A DNA stretch of 64,000 nucleotides from JACCZX01 sp963786295 (GTDB lineage Bacteria > Pseudomonadota > Gammaproteobacteria > Burkholderiales > Burkholderiaceae_F). Within the stretch, counting starts at the first letter, position 1; every line of letters begins with the position of its first letter. This document shows, piece after piece, positions 14,600 to 23,840 of this stretch. The notes below the pieces were generated by a model, which saw only the letters and a list, made by a program, of their open reading frames with translations, was not told where the DNA came from and did no database searches. The DNA lies in assembly GCA_963786295.1 (NCBI GenBank), contig CAWAYV010000006.1, forward strand, positions 1 to 64,000, read 5' to 3'. Position numbers and translations under genes: made by a program.

Positions 14600-15643
14600 A
14601 TGAACAGACCGATTTCTTCCAAATATTTGTCGAATCGTTCAGGACCGAATTACAGTCGAAATGAACGAACGTCGCAACGACGAGGCCGTGCTGCTTTGAA
14701 AGCGTCGCCAGCGCCGCCTTATGACCTGTTGACCGATGTGATGGAGCAGATCCGCCTCGAAGCCACCGTGTACTTCGTTCTCGAATCGCTGTCTCCGTGC
14801 GCGATCTCGATCGCACGGCCGGGTCGCTCTCCGTTCTACGCGATCACTGCCGGACGCTGTAACTTGGTCCTCGGTCGCAAAACGTACGAGTTGAGCGAAG
14901 GCGACTTCGTTCTGCTTCCAAGCGGAGCGCCGCATGTGATGCGCGGAGCCAAGGACGCGCCGATCGTTGCGCTCGATGACTGGATGCGGCTGCATCCGAA
15001 GAACGAGTCAGGCTTTATACGCATCGACGGTCCCGGTCCGGCGCTATGCATCACCGGCGGTTTTTTCTCGTTCGCAGCGTTAAAAGCGAACCCGATGTTT
15101 GATGTGTTGCCTCCGATCATTCACCTTCGCCGCGATGATCCCTACGTGCAGGAATGGCTCGAGCCGACATTGCGATTCATTCATGCCGAGATCGCGCACC
15201 GCCATCAAGGATCGCAGACGGTATTGCGGCGCATGGCTGACGTGCTGTTCATACAGGCCGTGCGTGCTTACGCCGCACAGCACGAATGCGTCACAAGCTG
15301 GCTGCGCGGACTCAGCGATGCGCGCGTGGGCAAGGCGCTGACGTTGCTGCATGACCGTTATGCAGAACCATGGACGCTGGAAACACTCGCGCAGGAGATC
15401 GGCACCTCACGCACCGCGCTTGCGGTGCGGTTTAAGGAACTGGTCGGCGAAGCGCCAATGGCTTATTTGACGCGCTGGCGTATTACGCGAGCAGCGAATC
15501 GAATGCGCAGCGAGCGCATTAGTCTGTCAAAGCTGGCTGAAAGCGTCGGCTACAACTCCGATGCGGTATTTTCAAAAGCGTTTCGCCGAATCACCGGTCA
15601 GTCTCCCGGCAGGTATCGCCGCGTCGGCAGTGCAGCGCCTTAG
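14600..15643 (+). CDS. AraC-family transcriptional regulator with N-terminal cupin domain
   Basis: 347 residues. A cupin sensor (about 80-200, with GDFVLLPSGAPHVM) is of the AraC-binding type often annotated Cupin_6. The C terminus carries two helix-turn-helix motifs (LETLAQEIGTSRTALAVRFK and LSKLAESVGYNSDAVFSKAF, then GQSPGRYRR). The first 47 residues are basic and unlike the family, so translation may begin near MEQIRLEATVYF (about 14741). It probably responds to a small ligand, and the divergent exported protein may be a target. The gene lies between the two 33-bp direct repeats. Confidence 0.88.
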   Translation: MNRPISSKYLSNRSGPNYSRNERTSQRRGRAALKASPAPPYDLLTDVMEQIRLEATVYFVLESLSPCAISIARPGRSPFYAITAGRCNLVLGRKTYELSEGDFVLLPSGAPHVMRGAKDAPIVALDDWMRLHPKNESGFIRIDGPGPALCITGGFFSFAALKANPMFDVLPPIIHLRRDDPYVQEWLEPTLRFIHAEIAHRHQGSQTVLRRMADVLFIQAVRAYAAQHECVTSWLRGLSDARVGKALTLLHDRYAEPWTLETLAQEIGTSRTALAVRFKELVGEAPMAYLTRWRITRAANRMRSERISLSKLAESVGYNSDAVFSKAFRRITGQSPGRYRRVGSAAP

Positions 15644-15648
15644 CGATC

Positions 15649-15681
15649 GCGTGCTGAAGGATCTGGTGAAGATCCGCGCGT
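15649..15681 (+). repeat. 33-bp direct repeat, right copy
   Basis: Perfect copy of 14103-14135. It begins 5 bases after the AraC stop and ends 5 bases before a strong terminator, which may be the original terminator of the truncated SPFH-like gene. Confidence 0.95.
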
Positions 15682-15686
15682 GAAGA

Positions 15687-15719
15687 AACCCGCTTCTCAA
15701 TGAGAAGCGGGTTCTTTTT
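15687..15719 (+). terminator. Rho-independent terminator
   Basis: AACCCGCTTCTC/GAGAAGCGGGTT, a 12-bp stem with a 3-base loop, followed by CTTTTTG. Confidence 0.93.
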
Positions 15720-15803
15720 GAAACAAACTTCTGATACGAAGCGGCTCGGCCAGTGACATGCGACCGTGTGAGTCACACATCCGCTGGCGCGTAATAGCGC
15801 CGC

Positions 15804-16046
15804 TCACTTCTTCTCTCCCGCTGCAACCACTACTTTGCGGTCTTTCCAGCCCGCATCGTCGTGAGAAGCGTCAGCTGCTTGCTCCGCATTGCTGAAGCTG
15901 CCCGCGTACACGACCACGTCGGCCAAGAAGCTGAACCGCATGACCACGAAGGCGGCTATCACCATTACAGCGTAAAAGAAGTCACCTGTCCTACTACATC
16001 GATCCCAGTGCCTCATGACGATCTCCATTGGGTTAAGACTGCACAA
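15804..16046 (-). CDS. possible small membrane protein
   Basis: An 80-codon frame with one strong hydrophobic segment (DFFYAVMVIAAFVVMRFSFL) and a charged C terminus (GWKDRKVVVAAGEKK). There is no family match, and a plus-strand frame of similar size overlaps it. Its position left of the minus-strand terminator at 16052 means it would need its own promoter. Doubtful. Confidence 0.3.
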   Translation of the reverse strand: MCSLNPMEIVMRHWDRCSRTGDFFYAVMVIAAFVVMRFSFLADVVVYAGSFSNAEQAADASHDDAGWKDRKVVVAAGEKK

Positions 16047-16051
16047 ACAAA

Positions 16052-16083
16052 AAGCCCGGAGGCGTTCAACGCGATCCGGGCTT
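16052..16083 (-). terminator. Rho-independent terminator (minus strand)
   Basis: AAGCCCGGA/TCCGGGCTT stem around a GC-rich 14-base loop. On the minus strand it is followed by TTTTGTTTGTG. It lies 20 bases after the stop of the 55-residue gene at 16104-16271. Confidence 0.85.
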
Positions 16084-16103
16084 CCGTTGGGAGTGGAGTC
16101 CAG

Positions 16104-16271
16104 CTACATCCCAGGACCTCCGATCGAACCCATCGTCAGCACGGACACACCGAACAGCTGTCCCCCAACGCCGGACGTGCCGATGCCGATTGCCGACATC
16201 GAGCGCCCAACGCCCGTCGCCGCGAACTTCATTCGCGATGACGTTGGTTGATTACTGCCCAGGTTGAACAT
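16104..16271 (-). CDS. 55-residue glycine-rich small protein
   Basis: A short frame beginning MFNLGSNQPTSSRMKFAATG and ending SIGGPGM, preceded by GGAGGT 6 bases before the ATG (plus strand 16278-16283) and followed by a strong terminator. RBS, start, stop and terminator in tandem make it a convincing gene despite its size. The product is rich in Gly, Ser and hydrophobic residues (GIGTSGVGGQLFGVSVL), could insert in a membrane and resembles small Gly-rich peptides such as bacteriocin precursors or phage-derived peptides only in composition. No family is recognised. Confidence 0.6.
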   Translation of the reverse strand: MFNLGSNQPTSSRMKFAATGVGRSMSAIGIGTSGVGGQLFGVSVLTMGSIGGPGM

Positions 16272-16561
16272 CTCAAGACCTCCACTAACCGGCTTTAGCG
16301 CCGGGGAACGAAATATAAGAAACGCAACTGACCCTGGTCAAGGATTTTGGCGTGTGAATATTCGCGCAAGCAACAACATCTACATTTCAAACGAAATCTC
16401 CGTGCACGTCGACGCTTGAGCGAACGCCAATGTCGTCGCAGTGGCCGCGAGCCAACGCTCAGTGGCCGCGGCCACACTCGGTCATGCGCGTGAATATTCC
16501 ATGGTGTTGCGCGTTCGCAGCGCTAATATGCTGCGCGGGAGTGTTGACCAGGGAGAAGAAA

Positions 16562-16641
16562 ATGAAGAAGCGACTACTTGCGCGACGTCGTTCTGCGCCT
16601 TAGCGCTGTCCGGCTGCTCGATCTATTCAGAAGTGAGTTGA
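16562..16641 (+). pseudogene. lipoprotein signal-peptide remnant
   Basis: GGGAGAAGAAA precedes ATG 16562. MKKRLLA continues, after a one-base shift, as TSFCALALSGCSIYSEVS and stops. This is a lipoprotein signal peptide with lipobox LSGC but almost no mature protein. It is a truncated, frameshifted gene or a sequencing-damaged tiny lipoprotein. Confidence 0.45.
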
Positions 16642-17034
16642 CCTCGCTTCAGATCGCCGTACGCCGCAGGTTCACTCGTCGGTAGGCGAGGTCGATGCAT
16701 CGTCGTTACACTCAGAGAGCTACTGTGTTTTACTGCAAGGATCAGCGGAATCGTCGATCGATCACGCTGGCAGTTGCCAAAGGAGACTGTCGAGAGTGAT
16801 CCGCTTTGCCGAGCGAATGGCATCAGACGGTCGATGACAGGAGCCAGACAGGGTCGAAATCGAAGTGCGGCCCAGGTGCAAGGACGGCGCTGAGAGTTTT
16901 CAGTGCAGCTTGAAGCCGCGCACACAAAGCCCGGAAGTACAAATACACGATTCGATGTGCAGGAGGGACGACAGAAGCTGCTCGGACGCGGATCCGTCGA
17001 TGGTGAACGAATGAGTCGCTCAGCGCGGATCCGT
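16642..17034. other. no recognisable gene
   Basis: Short frames on both strands, none with family features. The right end may hold the last codons of the decayed cyclase/ATPase gene. Confidence 0.5.
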
Positions 17035-19680
17035 TTAGCCATGCACGTCAGCTTCAGTAAACGCTGCATCGTCATACGGCAACGCTCGGCCTCTGTCTTC
17101 AGCTGCGGCGAACGCATGCTCGCCGCAGTGCCTTCCTGCGCTGCGGCGATCAGCGGCGTCAAGAAATGCCTCGTCGACGGCGTCGCGCCGTAAGCCGGTT
17201 CGTTCGGCTTGCGCCTCGGCTGCGCCGAAGAATCGTGCGCCGCGTTCCCAATGCTCGCTCGCCGCGCAGAGCCCGGCCGCAGACCTCAAGCGCGCTCTGC
17301 CCAGCCGGCTTGGAGCCGATCTCTTCTGCAATTGTCAACACCTCGAGCAAGCATCGTCGGCACGCGCTCTATCGCCGCTCGTGCCGATCGACACCATCGC
17401 CAAGATTAAGAAGCGCGATGGCGATGTACTCTTCGATCGCCTAGTTCGCGCGTTAGCGCCAGCACCTCTTCGTAGAGCGGTTCTGCGCTTACTCAAGCCG
17501 GCCTTCCATGCGGTGCAGCTGTGCGAGCGCGTTCAGGGCGGCGACTAGCTCCGTTTGTTTCCCAGCTGCCGCGCCAGTGTGACTGCCTCCTCCAAATAGT
17601 GCCGCGCTGCGACAGCATCGCCCACGCCCAGTGCATGCCATACCAAGCGGCTGAAGAGCCGCGGCGATCCGCGTCGTGTCATCGATTTCTCGCGCGATCG
17701 AAAGGCTCTCCTCCAGATACGCTCGCGCTTCTGCGTAGCGACCCATGAAGCAGCACAGTTGGCCCGCATCGAACAGTCCTCGGCTACGAGCGTAGTCTCG
17801 TCTCTGCGCACCGCGACGCGTCCAGCGCTTCGACGGTGACTTGATGCCCCAGCGCCAACAGACCGCGATTAATCCAATAGGGCTTCAACGCATGAAGTCA
17901 GTCGCAAGCCGATCTGCGCCGTCTGCTATGCTGGTCGCATCCAGGCGTGCGCCGACAGCAAGTTCTCACGCTCAGGTCGAGCCGAGCCAGCCAAGCTCCC
18001 TGTTCGGGCCGCCGAATTCGAGGCCGCGCCTTCTCCGCAAGCGCCAAGTAGAAGTCGAGATGCCTGCGCTCGCACTGCGACTCTCATCGCCGGATTCAGC
18101 CAACTTCTCCTGCGCGTAATGCCGAACCGTGTCCAGCATCCGATAGCGCTCTCCGCCGATCTCGCATCACCACTAGCGACTTCTCTACCAGATGCGTCAG
18201 CAGATCCAGCACGTCGTCTTGCGCGCAAGTCGTCATCAGCGCACACCGCCTCGGCCGCTTCGAGCGTCCAGCCACCCGCGAAGACCGAGAGCCGCTGGAA
18301 CAGCGTGCGCTCGTGCTCTGTCAGCAGGTCGTAGCTCCAATCAATCAGCGCGCGCAATGTGCGCTGACGCGGCAAAACAGTCTGGTCGCCGGTGACCAGC
18401 AGGCGGAAGCGATCACTCAAGCGCGCGGCGATCGTTTGTACCGATAAGGCTCGTACGCGCGCTGCCGCGAGCTCGATCGCCAGCGGAATACCGTCCAGGC
18501 AATAACAAATATCCGCCACAGCGGCGGCGTTCTGCTCGGTCAGGCCAAAGCCACGCATCGAGGCCGCGGCGCGATCGACGAACAGTCGCACCGCTTCGTG
18601 CTGCGCCAGAGCTTCGAGCGGGACTTGCTTCTTCGGCACCGACAGCGTCGGCACGTGATAAGTCGTTTCTCCGGCGACCTGCAGATAGTCGCGGCTCGAT
18701 GTCAGCACCTTTACTCTCGGTCCCGCTTGCAGCAGCCGCTTAGCCAGATCAGCGCAGCCGTGAATGACCTGTTCGCAGTTGTCGAGAATGATCAGCAGCT
18801 TGCAGATCGCGCACGTACTTCGTCAGCGCATCGATGACCGGACGCCCGGCTTCTTCCTTGACGCCGAGCACCGACGCCACCGCCTGCGGAACCGAGCTCG
18901 GATCCGTCAGCGCCGCCAACTCGACAAACCACACACCATCGGGAAAGTCGTCCAGCACTTCGGCGGCCAGTTGCATCGACAGTCGTGATTTGCCGATGCC
19001 GCCCATGCCGAGCAGTGTCACCAGCCGGTTCGACGCGAGCATTTCCTTGATCTCGGCAAGCTCGCGTTCGCGGCCGATGAACGAGTTGAGCTGCTGCGTC
19101 AGGTTGTTCGGCGTGCCTTCCAGCGAGCGCAGCGCAGGAAAGTCGGCGCGCAGTTGCGGGTGCAGCACTTGGATAGATGTGCTCCGGACTGGATAGGTCG
19201 CGCAGCCGAACAGTGCCGAGGTCGCGCAGCGATACGCCTTCGGGCAGAGCCCCGCTGACCTGTTCGGCGACCGCCTTCGACAACAGCATCTGACCACCGT
19301 GAGCCGCGCTCATGATGCGTGCGGCGCGATTGACCGCGCGGCCATAGAAGTCGCCGTCGCGTCGTTCGTCGATTCCCGCATGCAGACCGCAACGCAGCGG
19401 CAACGGCAGACCATCTGCGGCATCCGCCGTCGAAAGCTGTTGCTGGATCTCCAGAGTGGCGATCAACGCATCGAGCGGGCTGGTCAAATGCGGCGTGCAC
19501 GCCATCGCCGGTCATCTTGACGATCGTTCCGTGGTGACGTTCTACTGCGCTCTTGGAGACGGCATCGTGGCGCGCCATCACCGGCCGCATCCGCTCGGGT
19601 TCTTGCTCCCAAAGCCGGGTGCTGCCTTCAATATCCGTGAAAAGAAACGTGACGGGAGTCTGTTCGGCCACGCTGATCAA
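17035..19680 (-). pseudogene. adenylate/guanylate cyclase - AAA-type ATPase - TPR protein, decayed
   Basis: Pieces of one large regulator lie in order on the minus strand in changing frames: a class III nucleotide cyclase domain (VTFLFTDIEGSTRLWEQEPE, KMTGDGVHAAF, GDFYGRAVNRAARI), an ATPase domain (FIGRERELAEIKEML, P-loop LLGMGGIGKSRL, then VLTSSRDYLQVAGETTYHV and LDGIPLAIELAAARVRAL), and degraded TPR-like segments ending with RFFGAAEAQAERTGLRRD. Intact relatives are about 900-1,100 residues. At least six frame changes and in-frame stops occur, denser than in neighbouring genes, so real decay is likely in addition to sequencing error. Confidence 0.85.
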
Positions 19681-19795
19681 GTGTCGAGTCGAGCAGCGTC
19701 GGATGTTACTGCGCGCCGACGTCAGTGCGCATTGCCCTTTGCGGGCAAGTTGGCCTACTCTCGAATGCGCTGAGAGCCAAAACTAAGCACCTGTC

Positions 19796-20488
19796 ATGGC
19801 CGATATCAGTCCGACGAAATCGAGTCCGGTCGATTTCGAAAAAATCACTGCGCTGACGCTGGAGCACTACAACCAGCGCGCTGAAGATTTTCGCGATGGT
19901 ACGAGCACCCACGATGTGAGTCAGAACATCGACGCGCTGCTGCGTCATATCGAAGCCGAGCCTCCATTCACGATTCTTGATTTTGGCTGTGGGCCGGGGC
20001 GCGACCTGAAGGCGCTTGCCGCGCTCGGCCACGATCCGATCGGACTGGAAGGTGCCGAGCGGTTTGTTGAGATGGCACGCGCCGATACGGGATGCGAAGT
20101 TTGGCAACAGGATTTTCTCGAGCTCAATCTTCCGGATGCGCGGTTCGATGGCGTGTTCGCAAATGCCGCCCTGTTTCATGTGCCATCTAAGCAATTGCTG
20201 CGCGTGCTGCGGCAGTTGCATGCGACGCTGAAGCCGGGTGGTGTGCTGTTCAGCTCCAACCCGCGTGGTGCCAATGAGGAAGGCTGGAATCGCGGGCGCT
20301 ACGGCGTCTATCACGACCTCACCAGCTGGCGACGGTTCATGACTGATGCCGGCTTCGTCGAGCTGGAACACTATTATCGGCCCGCGGGATTACCGCGCGA
20401 GCAGCAGCCGTGGTTGGCGAGTGTGTGGCGCCGGCCTGCACCGACGGCGAAGATCACACCGAGGACACCGACTTCACGGACGCTGTAG
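19796..20488 (+). CDS. class I SAM-dependent methyltransferase
   Basis: 230 residues. Motif I is ILDFGCGPGRDLKAL (about 60-75), followed by IGLEGAERFVEMA (motif II acid), FDGVFANAALFHV (motif post-II) and LKPGGVLFSSNPRG (motif III). It transfers a methyl group from SAM to a small molecule that the sequence does not identify. The C terminus (about 25 residues, Pro/Thr rich) may be altered by a frameshift. It is divergent from the cyclase pseudogene. Confidence 0.9.
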   Translation: MADISPTKSSPVDFEKITALTLEHYNQRAEDFRDGTSTHDVSQNIDALLRHIEAEPPFTILDFGCGPGRDLKALAALGHDPIGLEGAERFVEMARADTGCEVWQQDFLELNLPDARFDGVFANAALFHVPSKQLLRVLRQLHATLKPGGVLFSSNPRGANEEGWNRGRYGVYHDLTSWRRFMTDAGFVELEHYYRPAGLPREQQPWLASVWRRPAPTAKITPRTPTSRTL

Positions 20489-20546
20489 GCTTAGCGCGTA
20501 TTCGCAGCGCCTTGGCTTGCAGCAGCTTGCATCTTGGGGTTGCACG

Positions 20547-20990
20547 ATGAACTCGCTATTCGCCTTCCTTCATCACATCGCGGCGTTCGCGCTGGTCGCG
20601 GCCTTGGTCGTCGAGTTCGTCTTGATCAGAGACGAACTGAGCGCCAAGAGCGCGCGGAAAATTTTGGTTGCCGATCTTGCCCTGGCTATCTCGGCGACCG
20701 TCATTCTTGTCGTCGGGCTTCTGCGCGTTTTTTATTTCGAGAAGGGCGCTTCGTATTACTTTCATAACACCTCTTTCATTGCGAAGTTTTCACTCTTCGT
20801 TCTGGTAGCGCTGCTATCGGCCTACCCGACGATCCAGTTTCTTTCGTGGCGCGGGGCTGTAAGGCAGCAGCAAGCTCCGAATGTGAGTCCGCAAAGGTTG
20901 CGCGCTATTCGCGCAGTCATTCACTGGGAGTTGGCAGGAGTCGTCTTCATCATTCTGTTTGCTGTTCTGATGGCGCGAGGCATCGGGTAG
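20547..20990 (+). CDS. DUF2214 family inner-membrane protein
   Basis: 147 residues from ATG 20547, with four hydrophobic segments (FLHHIAAFALVAALVVEFVL, VADLALAISATVILVVG, FIAKFSLFVLVALLSAY, HWELAGVVFIILFAVLMA). The arrangement and the HHIAAF and RVFYFEKGASYY segments fit DUF2214, whose function is unknown. It converges with the metallophosphoesterase gene 17 bases away. Confidence 0.85.
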   Translation: MNSLFAFLHHIAAFALVAALVVEFVLIRDELSAKSARKILVADLALAISATVILVVGLLRVFYFEKGASYYFHNTSFIAKFSLFVLVALLSAYPTIQFLSWRGAVRQQQAPNVSPQRLRAIRAVIHWELAGVVFIILFAVLMARGIG

Positions 20991-21007
20991 ATGCGGGGAA
21001 GAGCACG

Positions 21008-21829
21008 CTAGGCGGTGGAACCGTCGAACGTCAACTCCTGGCTCGTGTGGCGCTCGAATCGGCTCGACATCGCGATGTAGTCCCAGCGTTCGACCATGCA
21101 TTGGCGTGGCGACTGGGCTCCGTCGCAACGGATCAGGTTCACCGAGTTGGTAATGCCTTCGCGTAGGCGCGAAGAGACTGCTGTGCCCGCCTGTACGGTC
21201 CAAATATCGCGTGGCAAGGCGTCGAACGTGGTTTGCAGCGATCGCACGTAAGGCAGATGAATGTGCCCGCCCATGATGATGTCGCCACCGGCGGCGGCCC
21301 ACGCCGGAATGGCTTGTCGATGACCATCGAGAAGATTATCTGCATCGCTCTCGCGAATTGCCAATACCGGTTGATGCACGACGATGATGCGTAATTGCGA
21401 GGGTGCGGCGCGCCGCAGTCGATCGGCCACACGTTCGATCTGCTGCGGCGACAACTCGCCGTCTACATGCTTATAGGGCCGCGTCGTGTTGACGCCGATT
21501 ACGAGCAGATTCGCCGATTCGAATAGCGGTTCCAGATTCTTGCCAAATGCCCGCGAGTAGTTCGAGTACGGCGCGAAGGCGCGCAGAGCTAGATTGAATA
21601 AGGGAATGTCGTGATTTCCGGGGATTGTCAGTAGCGCCGCGGGCTTCAGCTGGTCGATAAATGCGCGCGCAGCCTTGAACTGACTGCGGCGCGCACGCTG
21701 CGTAATGTCGCCGGACATCACCACCAGGTCGGGCGCTTGATCGCGGGCGAGTTGCAGCAGCGCTTGCACGACCGGCGGCTGCTCGGTCCCAAAGTGCGCG
21801 TCGGAAATCTGAAGCAAGGTCGTCATCAC
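21008..21829 (-). CDS. calcineurin-like metallophosphoesterase
   Basis: 273 residues with the dimetal phosphoesterase motifs in order: LLQISDAHFG (D-x-H), VVMSGDITQ (GD), TIPGNHDIP (GNHD), IIVVHQPVL and MGGHIHLPY (GHxH). Family members hydrolyse phosphodiesters such as cyclic nucleotides or lipid precursors. It is cytosolic, with no signal peptide. The start region was partly copied with the pirin duplication: 22821-22838 is a remnant of its first codons. Confidence 0.93.
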   Translation of the reverse strand: MMTTLLQISDAHFGTEQPPVVQALLQLARDQAPDLVVMSGDITQRARRSQFKAARAFIDQLKPAALLTIPGNHDIPLFNLALRAFAPYSNYSRAFGKNLEPLFESANLLVIGVNTTRPYKHVDGELSPQQIERVADRLRRAAPSQLRIIVVHQPVLAIRESDADNLLDGHRQAIPAWAAAGGDIIMGGHIHLPYVRSLQTTFDALPRDIWTVQAGTAVSSRLREGITNSVNLIRCDGAQSPRQCMVERWDYIAMSSRFERHTSQELTFDGSTA

Positions 21830-22817
21830 GCCCCTTTGGGAACGATGTGCAAAGGCCCGTCAGGCATAGTTGGTGCAAGCGAAGCAAGTTAGGGCCGACA
21901 GAGTAAACGAACGGGTAGCCATGACGCTGCAACTGGTGATTGAACAACGCCGCCGCGATCTCGGCGGATTCGAAGTGGGGCGGGTGCTGCCATTCGCCAA
22001 GCGCCAGATGGTCGGGCCCTTTATTTTTTTCGATCATTTCGGGCCGGCGGAATTCCCGCGCGGAATTCCGCGCACGGTGGACGTGCGGCCACATCCGCAT
22101 ATCGGGCTGTCCACCGTCACGTACTTGTTCGAAGGCGAGATCATGCATCGCGACAGCGTCGGCTCCGAGCAGGCGATCCATCCCGGCGAAGTTAACTGGA
22201 TGGTCGCCGGGCGCGGCATCACCCACTCCGAGCGTTTCGAAAAAGCGCGCGCCGAAGGCGGGACGATGCATGGCATTCAAGCGTGGGTTGCGCTGCCGCG
22301 CGAAGACGAAGAGACGGCTCCTCAGTTCGCCAACTATTCCGGCAGCGCGTTGCCGACACATGAGCAGGCTGGCGCCTGGATGCGCCTGATCGCCGGCGAA
22401 ATTGGCGGTGTTCGAGCCGGCGCCCTAACGCATTCGCCGATGTTTTACGCGCATACGAAGCTTGCGCAAGGTGCAACGATGTCGTTGCCGGACGAGTATG
22501 CCGAGCGCGCCGCGTTTGTCGTGTCCGGTAGCGTCGCCGTGGACGGGCGGGACTTCACCGGCGGGCAGATGCTGGTATTTGCGCCACGTAGCGCCGCAAG
22601 TGTTCGCGCAAACTCGGTCGCTACCTTGATGATCCTCGGCGGCGAACCTCTCGGCGAGCGCTACATCGAATGGAACTTCGTTTCGTCGTCGAAGGAGAGA
22701 ATCGAACAGGCCAAAGCCGACTGGCGCGCCGGTCGCATGAAACTACCGGACCTCGATCACGACGAGTTCATTCCGTTGCCGCCGGATCCGCCGCCGCCGG
22801 CGAATCCGATGTCGTAG
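21805..22817. repeat. pirin tandem duplication, unit A
   Basis: Covers the first codons of the metallophosphoesterase, the intergenic region and pirin copy 1. It matches 22821-23830. Differences cluster in the 5' third; the 3' half is almost identical. Confidence 0.95.
21921..22817 (+). CDS. pirin family protein, copy 1
   Basis: 298 residues from ATG 21921 (MTLQLVIEQRRRDLGGFEVG). The N-terminal cupin carries the pirin metal site, with HPHIGLSTVTYLFEGEIMHRDS supplying His residues and Glu. The second cupin (AAFVVSGSVAVDGRDFTGGQ) and the proline-rich tail complete the bicupin fold. Family functions range from quercetinase activity to transcriptional cofactors; none can be picked here. It differs from copy 2 by very few residues (KRQM for KHHM, AIHPGEV for AIRPGEV). 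Confidence 0.93.
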   Translation: MTLQLVIEQRRRDLGGFEVGRVLPFAKRQMVGPFIFFDHFGPAEFPRGIPRTVDVRPHPHIGLSTVTYLFEGEIMHRDSVGSEQAIHPGEVNWMVAGRGITHSERFEKARAEGGTMHGIQAWVALPREDEETAPQFANYSGSALPTHEQAGAWMRLIAGEIGGVRAGALTHSPMFYAHTKLAQGATMSLPDEYAERAAFVVSGSVAVDGRDFTGGQMLVFAPRSAASVRANSVATLMILGGEPLGERYIEWNFVSSSKERIEQAKADWRAGRMKLPDLDHDEFIPLPPDPPPPANPMS

Positions 22818-22820
22818 CCA

Positions 22821-23830
22821 AAATCTGAAGCAAGGTGTAATCACGCCATTTAGAACGATGTGCAACGGCGCGTCAGGCATAGTTGGTGCAAGCGAAGCAA
22901 GTTAGGGGCGACAGGGTAAACGAACGGGTAGCTATGACGCTGCAGCTGGTGATCGAGCAACGCCGCCGCGATCTCGGCGGATTCGAAGTAGGGCGCGTGC
23001 TGCCATTCGCGAAGCACCACATGGTCGGGCCCTTTATTTTTTTCGATCACTTCGGGCCGGCGGAATTCCCGCGCGGCATTCCGCGCACGGTGGACGTGCG
23101 GCCGCACCCGCATATCGGGCTGTCGACCGTCACGTACTTGTTCGAAGGCGAGATCATGCATCGCGACAGCGTCGGCTCCGAGCAGGCGATCCGTCCCGGC
23201 GAAGTCAACTGGATGGTCGCTGGGCGCGGCATTACGCACTCCGAGCGTTTCGAAAAAGCGCGCGCCGAAGGCGGGACGATGCACGGCATTCAAGCGTGGG
23301 TCGCGCTGCCGCGCGAAGACGAAGAGACGGCTCCTCAGTTCGCCAACTATTCCGGCAGCGCGTTGCCGACGCATGAGCAGGCTGGCGCCTGGATGCGCCT
23401 GATCGCCGGCGAAATTGGCGGTGTTCGAGCCGGCGCCCTAACGCATTCGCCGATGTTTTACGCGCATACGAAGCTTGCGCAAGGCGCAACGATGTCGTTG
23501 CCGGACGAGTATGCCGAGCGCGCCGCGTTTGTCGTGTCCGGTAGCGTCGCGGTGGACGGGCGGGACTTCACCGGCGGGCAGATGCTGGTATTTGCGCCAC
23601 GTAGCGCCGCAAGTGTTCGCGCAAACTCGGTCGCGACCTTGATGATCCTCGGCGGCGAACCTCTCGGCGAGCGCTACATCGAATGGAACTTCGTTTCGTC
23701 GTCGAAGGAGAGAATCGAACAGGCCAAGGCCGACTGGCGCGCCGGTCGCATGAAACTACCGGACCTCGATCACGACGAGTTCATTCCGTTGCCGCCGGAT
23801 CCGCCGCCGCCGGCGAATCCGATGTCGTAG
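22821..23830. repeat. pirin tandem duplication, unit B
   Basis: Second copy. It starts with 18 bases of metallophosphoesterase 5' end (AAATCTGAAGCAAGGT is shared with unit A), which marks the breakpoint. Confidence 0.95.
22934..23830 (+). CDS. pirin family protein, copy 2
   Basis: 298 residues, about 99 percent identical to copy 1. The motifs and lengths are the same, with the metal-site histidines retained and an extra His pair (KHHM). Most nucleotide differences from copy 1 in the 5' half are silent third-position changes, which argues for a true paralogue under selection rather than an assembly echo. Dosage or slight specialisation is possible. Confidence 0.93.
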   Translation: MTLQLVIEQRRRDLGGFEVGRVLPFAKHHMVGPFIFFDHFGPAEFPRGIPRTVDVRPHPHIGLSTVTYLFEGEIMHRDSVGSEQAIRPGEVNWMVAGRGITHSERFEKARAEGGTMHGIQAWVALPREDEETAPQFANYSGSALPTHEQAGAWMRLIAGEIGGVRAGALTHSPMFYAHTKLAQGATMSLPDEYAERAAFVVSGSVAVDGRDFTGGQMLVFAPRSAASVRANSVATLMILGGEPLGERYIEWNFVSSSKERIEQAKADWRAGRMKLPDLDHDEFIPLPPDPPPPANPMS

Positions 23831-23840
23831 CCATGTCGAC

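Noticed and set aside
7961..16641. Intact prophage or integrative element
   Set aside because: No integrase, portal, capsid, terminase or conjugation genes are present; only a regulator, small genes and the tRNA/RtcB locus.
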